From an uncultured Eubacteriales bacterium (lineage in GTDB: Bacteria > Bacillota > Clostridia > Oscillospirales > CAG-382): a stretch of DNA of 10,533 bases. Below, piece after piece: positions 1-7,440 of the stretch. The position numbers and the translations under genes are program-made. Where the stretch lies: the NCBI GenBank assembly GCA_934444485.1, contig CAKSCN010000089.1, forward strand, positions 1 through 10,533, in the 5' to 3' direction. Numbering within the stretch: position 1 is the first letter of the stretch; every line of letters begins with the position of its first letter. Below the pieces are notes generated by a model, which worked only from the letters and a program-made list of their open reading frames with translations, did no database searches and was not told the DNA's origin.

Positions 1-726
1 GTATACCGTCAGCTTCTTGTCCGAATTTATCGGAGGTATACAACCGCCCGGGCATTCTCTGACGCACGCACCGCACTTTCTGCAAAGCGGTTCTCCGCTA
101 TAGAGAGGATCCGGCTCAAGCTCAGCGTCGGTGAAGATAAACGCCACTCTCTGCAATGGCCCGAACTCTTTCGTTAAGAACATCTTGCTCCAGCCGATTT
201 CGCCGAGTCCGCAGGCAACGGCGGCAAGTCTGAAGTGAAACTGCAAATCCGGCGGCACCTTCCCCTCTCCGACGGCTCTCGTGAACTGAACAGAACGGTG
301 GTGTGAGGTCTTTGTTTTTTCATGTTCGCTGACCTCGATCTGCTCTTCCGGCGAAAGGCTGTTTCCGGGTGAGCCGTCCATATCCGACACCGCACCTCTT
401 GCGCCCGTATTACGGTACACAACCGCCTCGTAACCGGCGTCCTCTATTACCTTTCCGACGCTGTAAAGCACTGCCGGCGCATAGATTTCGTTAATTCCGC
501 CGTATGCCATTGACGGATACTGGTAAAACTGTGTTCCCTCTTCTATACCCCTCTGGACGCCTCTCGGTATTCTGAACACAAATCCGATGACGCTTTTTAC
601 ATTTGGGAACAAAAGCTGCGGATTCATGACGTCGGGTGCGCCCTCAAATCTGTCTATCGAACCGATTCCGCACATATCCGCACCGGCTTCAAGCGCCGCT
701 TTTTTTATCATTTCCGATGTAAGCAC
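1..726 (-). CDS. COG1600/QueG-like 4Fe-4S protein, 3' end cut by window edge
   Basis: The 242 codons visible run off the left edge without a stop. I chose the GTG at 726-724 because a perfect AGGAGG (735-740) lies 8 nt upstream. A 4Fe-4S motif CRKCGACVRECP supplies Cys215, 218, 221 and 225, and an extra Cys229 follows in CPGGC. Before it, residues about 168-200 (LAAVACGLGEIGWSKMFLT, then the FGPLQR region) match the block that precedes the ferredoxin motif in the epoxyqueuosine reductase superfamily (COG1600). Canonical QueG is a cobalamin-dependent cytosolic enzyme of tRNA queuosine synthesis. Here the QueG segment resembling YARGRDYHKVL is absent and an unrelated stretch (PSMAYGGINEIY, 71-82) stands there, so this is probably a paralogous subfamily of unknown substrate. 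A second cluster, if present, lies outside the window. It follows the U32-like gene by 21 nt, so cotranscription is likely. I am confident of the iron-sulfur assignment but not of any reaction. Confidence 0.86.
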   Translation of the reverse strand, partial: MLTSEMIKKAALEAGADMCGIGSIDRFEGAPDVMNPQLLFPNVKSVIGFVFRIPRGVQRGIEEGTQFYQYPSMAYGGINEIYAPAVLYSVGKVIEDAGYEAVVYRNTGARGAVSDMDGSPGNSLSPEEQIEVSEHEKTKTSHHRSVQFTRAVGEGKVPPDLQFHFRLAAVACGLGEIGWSKMFLTKEFGPLQRVAFIFTDAELEPDPLYSGEPLCRKCGACVRECPGGCIPPINSDKKLTVY

Positions 727-734
727 TGCTTTTT

Positions 735-740
735 CCTCCT
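735..740 (-). promoter_or_regulatory. Ribosome binding site for the QueG-like gene
   Basis: AGGAGG read on the minus strand, 8 nt before the GTG at 726. It decides a GTG start; no ATG with comparable spacing exists nearby. It lies in the 21-nt gap after the U32-like gene. Confidence 0.85.
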
Positions 741-747
741 ATACTGT

Positions 748-1827
748 TTATTTATTCATATGTTTGCAGTTTGCTTCTTCGTCCGAAAAGGACTCCGCAA
801 GTATGTCGTCGCCGTCAAGGTAAACGAGTGAGTTTTCGTATACCTTCGCACAATAGCCGCACTCTTCGCAGTGTTTGCCGCAGGTCATCACGGTTTTTGC
901 AAAGTCCTTCGGGAAACGGCTGTTGTCGATAATATACGGGTACAGCTTCGCCGTGTGAGACGGTTCGAGGAGATCCGTGACCGCTCCGCTGTAATTTTCT
1001 CTCACGTATGCTCCGAGGATTGCCGTCGGATTGGGATTTACTCTTGTTGCAAGCTTTGCCGAGACGAAGTATTCATCATAAAGGTGTATATCCTCGGGTC
1101 TTACAAAATTCGCATTGCGAACGAGAGCAGCTCTGTTTTCGGGCTTTAAAATATATTCGTGGCAAAGCCCTACAAACTCATATGCGTTGTCCATGCGTGA
1201 CGAACCCGTCTCATGTGCGACAAGGTTATCGTGAAAGGTATGCGCCGAGCAGTTGTTGAGGCATCCGCTGTTGGCGAGCATATGAAGCTTTTTCCCATTT
1301 TCGGTGCAGTACTTCGCTATTCTCTTTATCGCTTCAAGGTCACGGTTCAGCTCACGTTTCAGGTAAAAGCTGTCGAAAAGCTCCGAGACATAGTCTATTC
1401 CCTCAATGCTTCCGATTGCCATATTAACCGACGCTCTCACATCAAGCTCCGGAAAATTCGCCTTGATAAACTTTGCGATAACAGGCGAGGTTGTTGTCAC
1501 CGAAACGACGTTATACTTATTTCCGAGGTAATCCACCGTATCGCCTATTTTCGTAAAAAGACTTCTCGAAAGCGCACCGTCGCCGTAGCAGTTGCCGTTG
1601 AAAAGCACATTGAAGCGAAGTCCCTCACAGCAGAGTCTTTCGAGATCCTTTTCGGTTTCCGTCACAATCTCATACGGCGAATAATCCTCGGAATTCAGCT
1701 GCGAATTGCGTCCGTTCGGAAAATCGCCCCATGAGAAATACACCTCGTCAATATGCGCCTTGCACTCGACGATTTTGTCAACAAAGCTTTTGTTACGCCG
1801 CAAGCTGTAGCCGACTGAGTATTTCAC
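748..1827 (-). CDS. U32-like protein with two cysteine clusters, function unknown
   Basis: About 359 residues. An ATG at 1833 is possible, but it directly abuts a G-run (1834-1839) with no spacer. The GTG at 1827 has 6 nt of spacing and gives an N-terminus reading MKYSVGY, so I prefer it. Numbered from GTG, cysteines cluster at 189 and 193 (NSGCLNNCSAHTFHDN) and at 316, 320, 323 and 326 (CGKHCEECGYC). Other notable blocks are FSWGDFPNGRN (about 31-41), LFNGNCYGDG (about 75-84) and ASVNMAIGSIEG (about 132-143). The first cysteine block and the general layout resemble peptidase U32-type TIM-barrel proteins (the YhbU/UbiU/UbiV/TrhP group), several of which bind a 4Fe-4S cluster and act in tRNA or quinone hydroxylation rather than proteolysis. 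I infer a cytosolic iron-sulfur TIM barrel; no signal peptide or membrane segment is visible. It is the first gene of an operon with the QueG-like gene and is divergent from an AraC-type regulator. The substrate is unknown. Confidence 0.75.
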   Translation of the reverse strand: MKYSVGYSLRRNKSFVDKIVECKAHIDEVYFSWGDFPNGRNSQLNSEDYSPYEIVTETEKDLERLCCEGLRFNVLFNGNCYGDGALSRSLFTKIGDTVDYLGNKYNVVSVTTTSPVIAKFIKANFPELDVRASVNMAIGSIEGIDYVSELFDSFYLKRELNRDLEAIKRIAKYCTENGKKLHMLANSGCLNNCSAHTFHDNLVAHETGSSRMDNAYEFVGLCHEYILKPENRAALVRNANFVRPEDIHLYDEYFVSAKLATRVNPNPTAILGAYVRENYSGAVTDLLEPSHTAKLYPYIIDNSRFPKDFAKTVMTCGKHCEECGYCAKVYENSLVYLDGDDILAESFSDEEANCKHMNK

Positions 1828-1851
1828 GCACATCCCCCCATTCTCGTTTAC

Positions 1852-1880
1852 ATTATAACTCTCTCACGCTAAAAAAGCAA
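1852..1880 (-). promoter_or_regulatory. Probable promoter of the U32-like/QueG-like operon
   Basis: On the minus strand, TTGCTT (1880-1875), a 17-nt spacer, and a perfect TATAAT (1857-1852). The -35 matches only the TTG of the consensus, which fits a promoter needing an activator. Its -35 abuts that of the forward promoter. The leader to the GTG at 1827 is short, about 20 nt. Confidence 0.6.
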
Positions 1881-1909
1881 TTGACAAAACGTTCAGTTTG
1901 TTGTATAAT
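1881..1909 (+). promoter_or_regulatory. Consensus sigma-A promoter of the AraC-family gene
   Basis: TTGACA (1881-1886), exactly 17 nt, and TATAAT (1904-1909): a full match to the vegetative consensus. Transcription should begin near 1916, leaving a leader of about 23 nt that contains the ribosome binding site. A small inverted repeat, ACAAA (1884-1888) and TTTGT (1897-1901), lies over the -35 and spacer and could be an operator; this is weak. Confidence 0.8.
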
Positions 1910-1938
1910 ACAGTCAAAGTAACAGGTGAGGTGTTTTG

Positions 1939-2778
1939 ATGAAAAACTGCGATATACTCTTTTTGTCCGGGAACGCCGTAATGGCGGAGTATCAATATTC
2001 GCTCACGAATTTCAACAGCGAGGCGAACAGCAAAAACCTCTGCGCCGTGTCGAAAAAAGGGGATCGTCCGTGGAGCAGGCTCATGCTCATAAAGAGCGGT
2101 ACGGCAAAGTTTGAGGGGAAGGGCTTTACTCCGTTTTACGCCGGGAAAGGCAGTCTTCTCTACTATCCGACAGACTGTGAGTTCTCTGTTTCATGGGAGA
2201 ACAGTGAAAAGCATTCCGGCGAAAAGATTCTGTCGAAGATTATGGCATTCAAGCTGTTTGACAGAAACGGACGTGAGCTTTTATTCTCGGATGCTCCGAC
2301 GGTATTAAAGAGCGACTGCGCAGAAGCCGAGAACGAAATTTTCGACAAGGGCATTGCGGCATATTCCGGTGCGTCCGTCACTTCAAAGCTCATTTGCACC
2401 TCCCTCTTATTCGAGCTGTTTGCGGTGCTTTTGTCTCCGTCCTCCGGTCATGAATGCGACCGTTTCGGCGTACAATCGGCTCTTAAATACGTAAACAACA
2501 ATTTCAAATCGGAGATAACGCTGGAAAAGCTTCTCGCCGTAAGCCACACAAGCGAAAGCACTCTGCGCCGAGGTTTTATCGCCGAGGTCGGTCTGTCGCC
2601 CGTGCGGTACATAAACAAGGTGCGCATGAACAAGGCATACGAGCTTCTGACGGGGACCGAAATGAGTGTTGGAAGCATAGCGACCGAGGTCGGGATACCG
2701 GATATATCGTATTTTTCAAAAATTTTCAAGCTTTTTTACGGCATAAGCCCATCGCAGGTACGGTCTAAATCAGTATAA
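1939..2778 (+). CDS. AraC/XylS-family transcriptional regulator
   Basis: A 279-residue cytosolic DNA-binding protein. The ATG at 1939 follows AGGTGAGG (1924-1931) by 7 nt; the in-frame TTG at 1936 is less likely. Residues about 178-275 form the two helix-turn-helix AraC domain. It begins VQSALKYVNNNF, with a first recognition segment SESTLRRGF, a linker VRMNKAYELL, and the highly conserved second half ISYFSKIFKLFYGISPSQVR. The N-terminal half, about 1-150, has the spacing of a cupin-like sensing domain (for example SRLMLIKSGTAKFEG and GKGSLLYYPTDCEFSV) but no recognised ligand signature. It is transcribed from a consensus promoter, divergent from the U32-like/QueG-like operon, and its usual role would be to activate or repress that operon. 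The ligand is unknown. It ends at a terminator shared with the opposing dnaE operon. Confidence 0.92.
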   Translation: MKNCDILFLSGNAVMAEYQYSLTNFNSEANSKNLCAVSKKGDRPWSRLMLIKSGTAKFEGKGFTPFYAGKGSLLYYPTDCEFSVSWENSEKHSGEKILSKIMAFKLFDRNGRELLFSDAPTVLKSDCAEAENEIFDKGIAAYSGASVTSKLICTSLLFELFAVLLSPSSGHECDRFGVQSALKYVNNNFKSEITLEKLLAVSHTSESTLRRGFIAEVGLSPVRYINKVRMNKAYELLTGTEMSVGSIATEVGIPDISYFSKIFKLFYGISPSQVRSKSV

Positions 2779-2794
2779 AATATGCAAGGAAAAA

Positions 2795-2833
2795 GAGGAA
2801 AACGCCCGAAAACGCTTTCCTCCGTATTTTTTT
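2795..2833. terminator. Bidirectional terminator between the AraC-family gene and dnaE
   Basis: The stem is GAGGAAAACG (2795-2804) against CGCTTTCCTC (2813-2822): 10 positions with one A/C mismatch and an 8-nt loop. On the plus strand it is followed by TTTTTTT at 2827-2833. On the minus strand the same stem is followed by TTTTTCCTT. It lies 16 nt after the regulator's stop and 17 nt after the dnaE stop, so it can end both convergent transcripts. Confidence 0.8.
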
Positions 2834-2839
2834 ACCTAT

Positions 2840-5800
2840 TTAGTTTTTCTTTTTAAGCACGACGTTTGCGTCGCCGATATATTTCCTCATCATTTCGAGC
2901 ATGGGGGCGTTGAGCGAAATACCGCCGCCGGAAAAACGCACCATACGATTCGTGTCGGTGAAGTAAAGTATTGCGCCGGTAGTGCCGTCGGCGAATATTT
3001 CAAGCAGGTTTTCCACCTTTGCAAGAATAGGCGCTTTCTCGGACGGGAGTCTCAGATACAGCGTATATTCTCCGCCGTGCGTCTGCGAAACGGGGCTTCT
3101 GTACGGCTCGTTCGGGCTTACACTCGGCTTTGAGTCGCTGACCGTTCTTGTCTGCGGCATATTGGGTTGCGGTGCGGCTTTCTCTTTCGGTGCGCTCACC
3201 TCCGGCTGTGTCACCGAGGACGGCATATTGTCGTGTGTGTATATCGGGAAAACGTCCTTAAGAATGAGCTTCGCCTCGTCGTGAGATTCCTCGCCTGCTT
3301 TTCCGAACGCCTCCTTTACCGTCACCTCGGCGTGTATTCCCAGGATCGGGTCGCCGGAGAGGCTTGCTTTCAGTTCCTCGTAAACTCTCGGAAAAATTAT
3401 AAGCTCCGCACTTCCCGTTAAGTCCTCAAAAGAGGCAAAAGCCATGCGGCTGTCGTTTTTCGTAGCCTTTACTTTGATATTTTTGACCATGCCGATAAGC
3501 GACACTGTCGATTTGTCCTTTACTCTGCTTTCGGAGTCGGGATTTACCGCTTCAAGCACCTCGGAGACCGTCGCCGCACCTATCGCTTTTGCGTATTCCG
3601 CATAGTTTTCGAGAGGATGACCGGAAAAGTAAAGTCCCGACGCCTCTTTTTCAAACTCGAGAAGCTGTTTTTTGGTAAACGGCTCGGTTGAATCGTACTT
3701 CAGAACAAGCTTGCCGTCATCGGCACCTGCGGCGGAAAACATATCCATCTGACCGGACATCATACTGCTCTTACGCTTTGCCAAAAGCTCAAGTGCGCTG
3801 TCGCACACCGACAGCATTTCATCTCTTCGACGACCGAGGCAGTCGAGTGCTCCGCTTTTTATGAGAAATTCGAGTGCGTTTTTGTGAAGCTGGCTGTCGT
3901 ACATTCTCGTCAGAAAGTCCTCGAAATCCGAGAATGCTCCGTTTCTCTCTCTTTCCTCGATAATTTTTTCAACAAGCGTTCTTCCGACGTTCTTTATTGC
4001 CAAAAGTCCGTATCTTATGCTTCCGTTATCCGCCGCAAAGTGAACGCCGCTTTTGTTGACGTCGGGCGGAAGTATTTTTATGCCCATTGACGCACAGTCG
4101 GCTGTATACTTGAAGATTTTCCCGTCGCTGTCGGTAACGCTCGTGAGAAGTGCCGCCATATACTCAGCAGGATATCTGCACTTAAGGTAAGCGGTTCTGT
4201 AGGCGACAACGGCATATGCGCAGGCATGAGACTTATTGAAGGCATATTTTGCGAAATCCGCCATTTCGTCGTAGATTTTCTCTGCGGTTTCCTTTGGCAC
4301 TCCCATTGCAATTGCACCCTCGCACTCTGTTGTGCCGTCGTCGTTCTTTTTGCCGTAGAGGAAAAATTCACGCTCTTTCGCCATTTCGGCGACTTTCTTT
4401 TTGCTCATCATGCGCCTTACGACGTCCGCTCTGCCGTATGAGTAGCCGGCAAGAACACGAAAAATCTGCATGACCTGCTCCTGGTACACGATACAGCCGT
4501 TTGTGACCTCGAGTATATCACGGAGCCGAGGGTCGTCGTATTTTATCTTTTCGGGGTTACGCTTATTCTCGATGAACTTCGGTATGCTGTCCATGGGTCC
4601 CGGACGGAAAAGCGAAATTGCGGCGGTTATATCCTCGAGGGACTCCGGCTTCAGTCTTTTGAGAAGCGCTTTCATGCCGCCCGATTCAAGCTGAAACACA
4701 CCGTCCGATTCGCCTCTTGAGAGCATTTCGTAGGTTGGAACATCGTCCTGCGGTATTCTCTCAATGTTAAAATCAGGCACTCTTTTCCGCACGTCAAGTT
4801 CGGCGTCGTGAATAACGGTGAGATATCTCAGCCCGAGAAAATCCATCTTGAGAAGTCCGAGGTCGGCGACGCTGTTCATCGTATACTGAGTGACGACGGC
4901 GTCTCCGTTCACCGAAAGCGGAACGTAATCGTCAACCGGCTTATCCGTTATCACAACTGCGGCGGCATGGGTCGAGGCGTGGCGAGGCGCACCCTCAAGG
5001 CTTTTTGCGACGTCGATAAGCTTTCTGAGTTTAAGGTCGCTTTTGTACAGGTCACGCAGCTCAGGCGTCTGCTCGAGTGCGCCCTCTATCGTTATGCCTA
5101 TGGCGTTCGGAATAAGCCTTGCGACGCTGTCAACATCGGCATACGGCATATCGAGCGCCCGTCCGGTATCGCGAATTGCCTGCCTTGCAGCAAGCGTTCC
5201 GAAGGTTGTTATCTGCGCAACATGGTCACGGCCGTAGCGGCGTGCGACGTAGACAATAACCTCTTCACGGCGCTCATAGCAAAAGTCGGTATCGATATCC
5301 GGCATACTCACACGTTCGGGGTTTAAGAAGCGCTCAAAGAGAAGATTATACTTTATCGGGTCGATATCGGTAATTTCAAGGCAATATGCGCAAAGGCTTC
5401 CCGCACCGGAACCTCTGCCCGGCCCTACAGGGATATCGTTTTCCTTTGCGAAGCGGATAAAGTCCTCGACAATGAGAAAATACTCGACGTATCCCATTTT
5501 CTCGATTACGCCTATTTCATATTCGAGACGTTTTGTGTAAACCTCTTCTTTATCGTCGCCGAAAACGCCGGCTTTCTTTCTCTTTTCGAGACCCTTTTTG
5601 CAGAGCTTCACGAAGTATTCGGTCGGAGATGAGCCGTCGGGCGTCTTGAAAGCCGGGATATACTGGTGCGTGAAGTCGAATTCAAAATTGCACATATCGG
5701 CGATGAGGGCGGTATTCTCTATTGCGTTCTCGTATTTTCCGAGTGCTTCACGCATCTCCTCCTCGCTCTTGACGTACATTTCATCGCATTCAAAGGAGAG

Positions 5801-6490
5801 CGAGTTTTTCGTCTGTATTGAGGTGAGTACACGCTGAATTTCCGCATCCTCACGGCGCAGATAGTGGCAATCGTTGGTTGCGACAAGGCGCACGCCGAGT
5901 TCACGTGAGAGCATTGCAAGGTTGTCGTTTATAATGCTCTGACCCTCTATACCGTGGTTCTGCACCTCGAAGAAATAGTTTTCTTTTCCGAAAATATCAA
6001 TATACCGCTCTGCGATTTTCCGTGCGCCGTCGATATCTCCCGAGAGTATCGCTTTGGGTACTGCGCCGCTCATGCAGGCGGAAAGCGCAACAAGCCCCTC
6101 GGAATGCTCGGAGAGAAACTGCATATCTGTACGGGGCTTTACGTAAAATCCCTCGGTAAAGGCGTCGGACACTATCCTTATGAGGTTTTTGTATCCCGTC
6201 TCGTTTTTGCAAAGGAGGACGAGGTGATTGTATGCGCTGTCGCCGACTCTTTCCTTATGCTTGCGTGAATCGGGTGCAACGTAGACCTCGCAGCCTATAA
6301 TCGGCTTTATGCCGTTCTTTTTGCAGGCTTTGTAAAACTCTACCGCACCGTACATAACTCCGTGGTCGGTGACGGCGGCGGCGGTTTGCCCCACCTCGGC
6401 GAGTCTTTCGGCAAGTCTGTCTATACGGCACGCACCGTCAAGCAGACTGTATTCGGTATGGAGGTGCAGGTGTACAAACGGACTCGACAC
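2840..6490 (-). CDS. dnaE: DNA polymerase III subunit alpha
   Basis: 1216 residues of a C-family replicative polymerase. The GTG start at 6490 has GAAGGG 5 nt upstream. An N-terminal PHP domain (about 4-215) keeps H9, H11, D18, H43, E68, H89, C139, D207 and H209, matching in type and order the nine metal ligands known from DnaE1 enzymes with PHP proofreading. The palm has PGRGSGAGS (357-365), PDIDTD with catalytic D400 and D402, and KMDFLGL with D550. A helix-hairpin-helix region follows at about 830-890. A clamp-binding motif QMDMF lies at 914-918. An OB fold lies at about 995-1085, then a Pro/Ser-rich linker (about 1088-1138), then a small C-terminal domain. The usual family length is about 1100-1180, so the tail is slightly long. 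It is the last gene of murB-whiA-dnaE, 23 nt after whiA. Many Firmicutes also carry PolC; none is visible here, so whether this is the main replicase or the lagging-strand extender is undecided. Confidence 0.98.
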   Translation of the reverse strand: MSSPFVHLHLHTEYSLLDGACRIDRLAERLAEVGQTAAAVTDHGVMYGAVEFYKACKKNGIKPIIGCEVYVAPDSRKHKERVGDSAYNHLVLLCKNETGYKNLIRIVSDAFTEGFYVKPRTDMQFLSEHSEGLVALSACMSGAVPKAILSGDIDGARKIAERYIDIFGKENYFFEVQNHGIEGQSIINDNLAMLSRELGVRLVATNDCHYLRREDAEIQRVLTSIQTKNSLSFECDEMYVKSEEEMREALGKYENAIENTALIADMCNFEFDFTHQYIPAFKTPDGSSPTEYFVKLCKKGLEKRKKAGVFGDDKEEVYTKRLEYEIGVIEKMGYVEYFLIVEDFIRFAKENDIPVGPGRGSGAGSLCAYCLEITDIDPIKYNLLFERFLNPERVSMPDIDTDFCYERREEVIVYVARRYGRDHVAQITTFGTLAARQAIRDTGRALDMPYADVDSVARLIPNAIGITIEGALEQTPELRDLYKSDLKLRKLIDVAKSLEGAPRHASTHAAAVVITDKPVDDYVPLSVNGDAVVTQYTMNSVADLGLLKMDFLGLRYLTVIHDAELDVRKRVPDFNIERIPQDDVPTYEMLSRGESDGVFQLESGGMKALLKRLKPESLEDITAAISLFRPGPMDSIPKFIENKRNPEKIKYDDPRLRDILEVTNGCIVYQEQVMQIFRVLAGYSYGRADVVRRMMSKKKVAEMAKEREFFLYGKKNDDGTTECEGAIAMGVPKETAEKIYDEMADFAKYAFNKSHACAYAVVAYRTAYLKCRYPAEYMAALLTSVTDSDGKIFKYTADCASMGIKILPPDVNKSGVHFAADNGSIRYGLLAIKNVGRTLVEKIIEERERNGAFSDFEDFLTRMYDSQLHKNALEFLIKSGALDCLGRRRDEMLSVCDSALELLAKRKSSMMSGQMDMFSAAGADDGKLVLKYDSTEPFTKKQLLEFEKEASGLYFSGHPLENYAEYAKAIGAATVSEVLEAVNPDSESRVKDKSTVSLIGMVKNIKVKATKNDSRMAFASFEDLTGSAELIIFPRVYEELKASLSGDPILGIHAEVTVKEAFGKAGEESHDEAKLILKDVFPIYTHDNMPSSVTQPEVSAPKEKAAPQPNMPQTRTVSDSKPSVSPNEPYRSPVSQTHGGEYTLYLRLPSEKAPILAKVENLLEIFADGTTGAILYFTDTNRMVRFSGGGISLNAPMLEMMRKYIGDANVVLKKKN

Positions 6491-6513
6491 AATATCCCTT
6501 CTTTGCTCAATCT

Positions 6514-7440
6514 TTATTTTTCAAGGCAGTTTTCTTCGTAAAACTCTTCTATTTTCTTCAATCTGTGGTTAACGCAGGATTTTGTCACATGAGGCTCATG
6601 CAGCTCGCCGAGTTCGAGAAGAGAGGCTTCGGGGTTGTTTATCCTTATGTTTGCCGTCTCACGAAGCTCGGGCTTTAGGTATTCAAGCTTTCCGTCGGCG
6701 ATTATTCTCTCTATCATCTCAACCTGGCGGTTTGCGGTGTTTGCGGTTCTCGTCATATTCGCAAGGTCGCAATTCTGGACACGGTTTACGTTGTTGCGGA
6801 TATCACGCTCGATTTTGGCGTCTGTGTAGTCAAAGCTGCATTTGAGCGCACCGAACAGCGCAAGAAGATCAACTATGGTGTCGCTGTCCTTGAAGTAGAC
6901 GACATAATACGCTCCCCGCTTTGTGTACTTCGGAGAAAAGCCGAGCGTTTTGAAAAGGTACAGTATTTCTCTCGACAAGCTGAAGTGCTGGACAACAAGC
7001 TCGAGGTGGTATGATTTATTCGGAGACAGAACATTTCCGCACGAAATAAACGCACCTTTGAGAAACGCCGCAGCACATTCGTCGCACCGAAGAATATCTT
7101 TGTTTATGCGGTATGTACTTATTCTTTCGCCGGACTCGCCCTCTGAATACTTCTCAATTATTTCTGCGGCGTCGGCAGAGATACGATGCTCACTCTTTTC
7201 ACCGCTTCCCACCGTTTCACGCACGCAGGCGGTATTCGGGAAGCACTCAGCGATAAGGGAGGCCGCAAAGTCGGAAACGGCGGCATTTTCCGAAATAAAC
7301 TTCACCGTCGGCATTTCAAAGCGGTTTGCGGTAATAAGAAGTCCGTACAACAGCGAGAGCCGACAGCACTTTTTCGTTATCTTCGACGCTTGGAGGATCA
7401 TTTCACTCTTTACACGTCTTGTGAAGGTTTCCTTTCTCAT
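6514..7440 (-). CDS. whiA: DNA-binding protein WhiA
   Basis: 308 residues, the typical length. WhiA is a nucleoid-associated regulator conserved in Gram-positive bacteria, acting in sporulation-septation in Streptomyces and in cell division and chromosome segregation in Bacillus. The N-terminal and central parts carry the degenerate LAGLIDADG-endonuclease fold: KCCRLSLLYGLL (24-35), then CAAAFLKGAFISCGNVLSPN (122-141) followed by KSYHLEL, then YYVVYFKDSDTIVDLLALFGA (178-198). The C-terminal helix-turn-helix domain shows NCDLANMTRTANTANRQVE (223-241) and PEASLLELGELHEPHVTKS (270-288) followed by VNHRLKKIEE. Its ATG at 7440 overlaps the murB stop as ATGA, implying translational coupling. dnaE follows after 23 nt. 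In many Firmicutes rapZ and yvcK sit between murB and whiA; here neither is present. Confidence 0.97.
   Translation of the reverse strand: MRKETFTRRVKSEMILQASKITKKCCRLSLLYGLLITANRFEMPTVKFISENAAVSDFAASLIAECFPNTACVRETVGSGEKSEHRISADAAEIIEKYSEGESGERISTYRINKDILRCDECAAAFLKGAFISCGNVLSPNKSYHLELVVQHFSLSREILYLFKTLGFSPKYTKRGAYYVVYFKDSDTIVDLLALFGALKCSFDYTDAKIERDIRNNVNRVQNCDLANMTRTANTANRQVEMIERIIADGKLEYLKPELRETANIRINNPEASLLELGELHEPHVTKSCVNHRLKKIEEFYEENCLEK

Noticed and set aside
174..422. An 82-codon minus-strand open frame
   Set aside because: It lies in another frame inside the QueG-like gene, whose frame gives an iron-sulfur protein with a proper GTG start and ribosome binding site.
1213..1734. A 173-codon plus-strand open frame
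   Set aside because: It is fully antisense to the U32-like gene, with no motif or start signal.
4808..5326. A 172-codon plus-strand open frame inside dnaE
   Set aside because: It is antisense to the polymerase palm region that carries the catalytic residues; it is a shadow frame.
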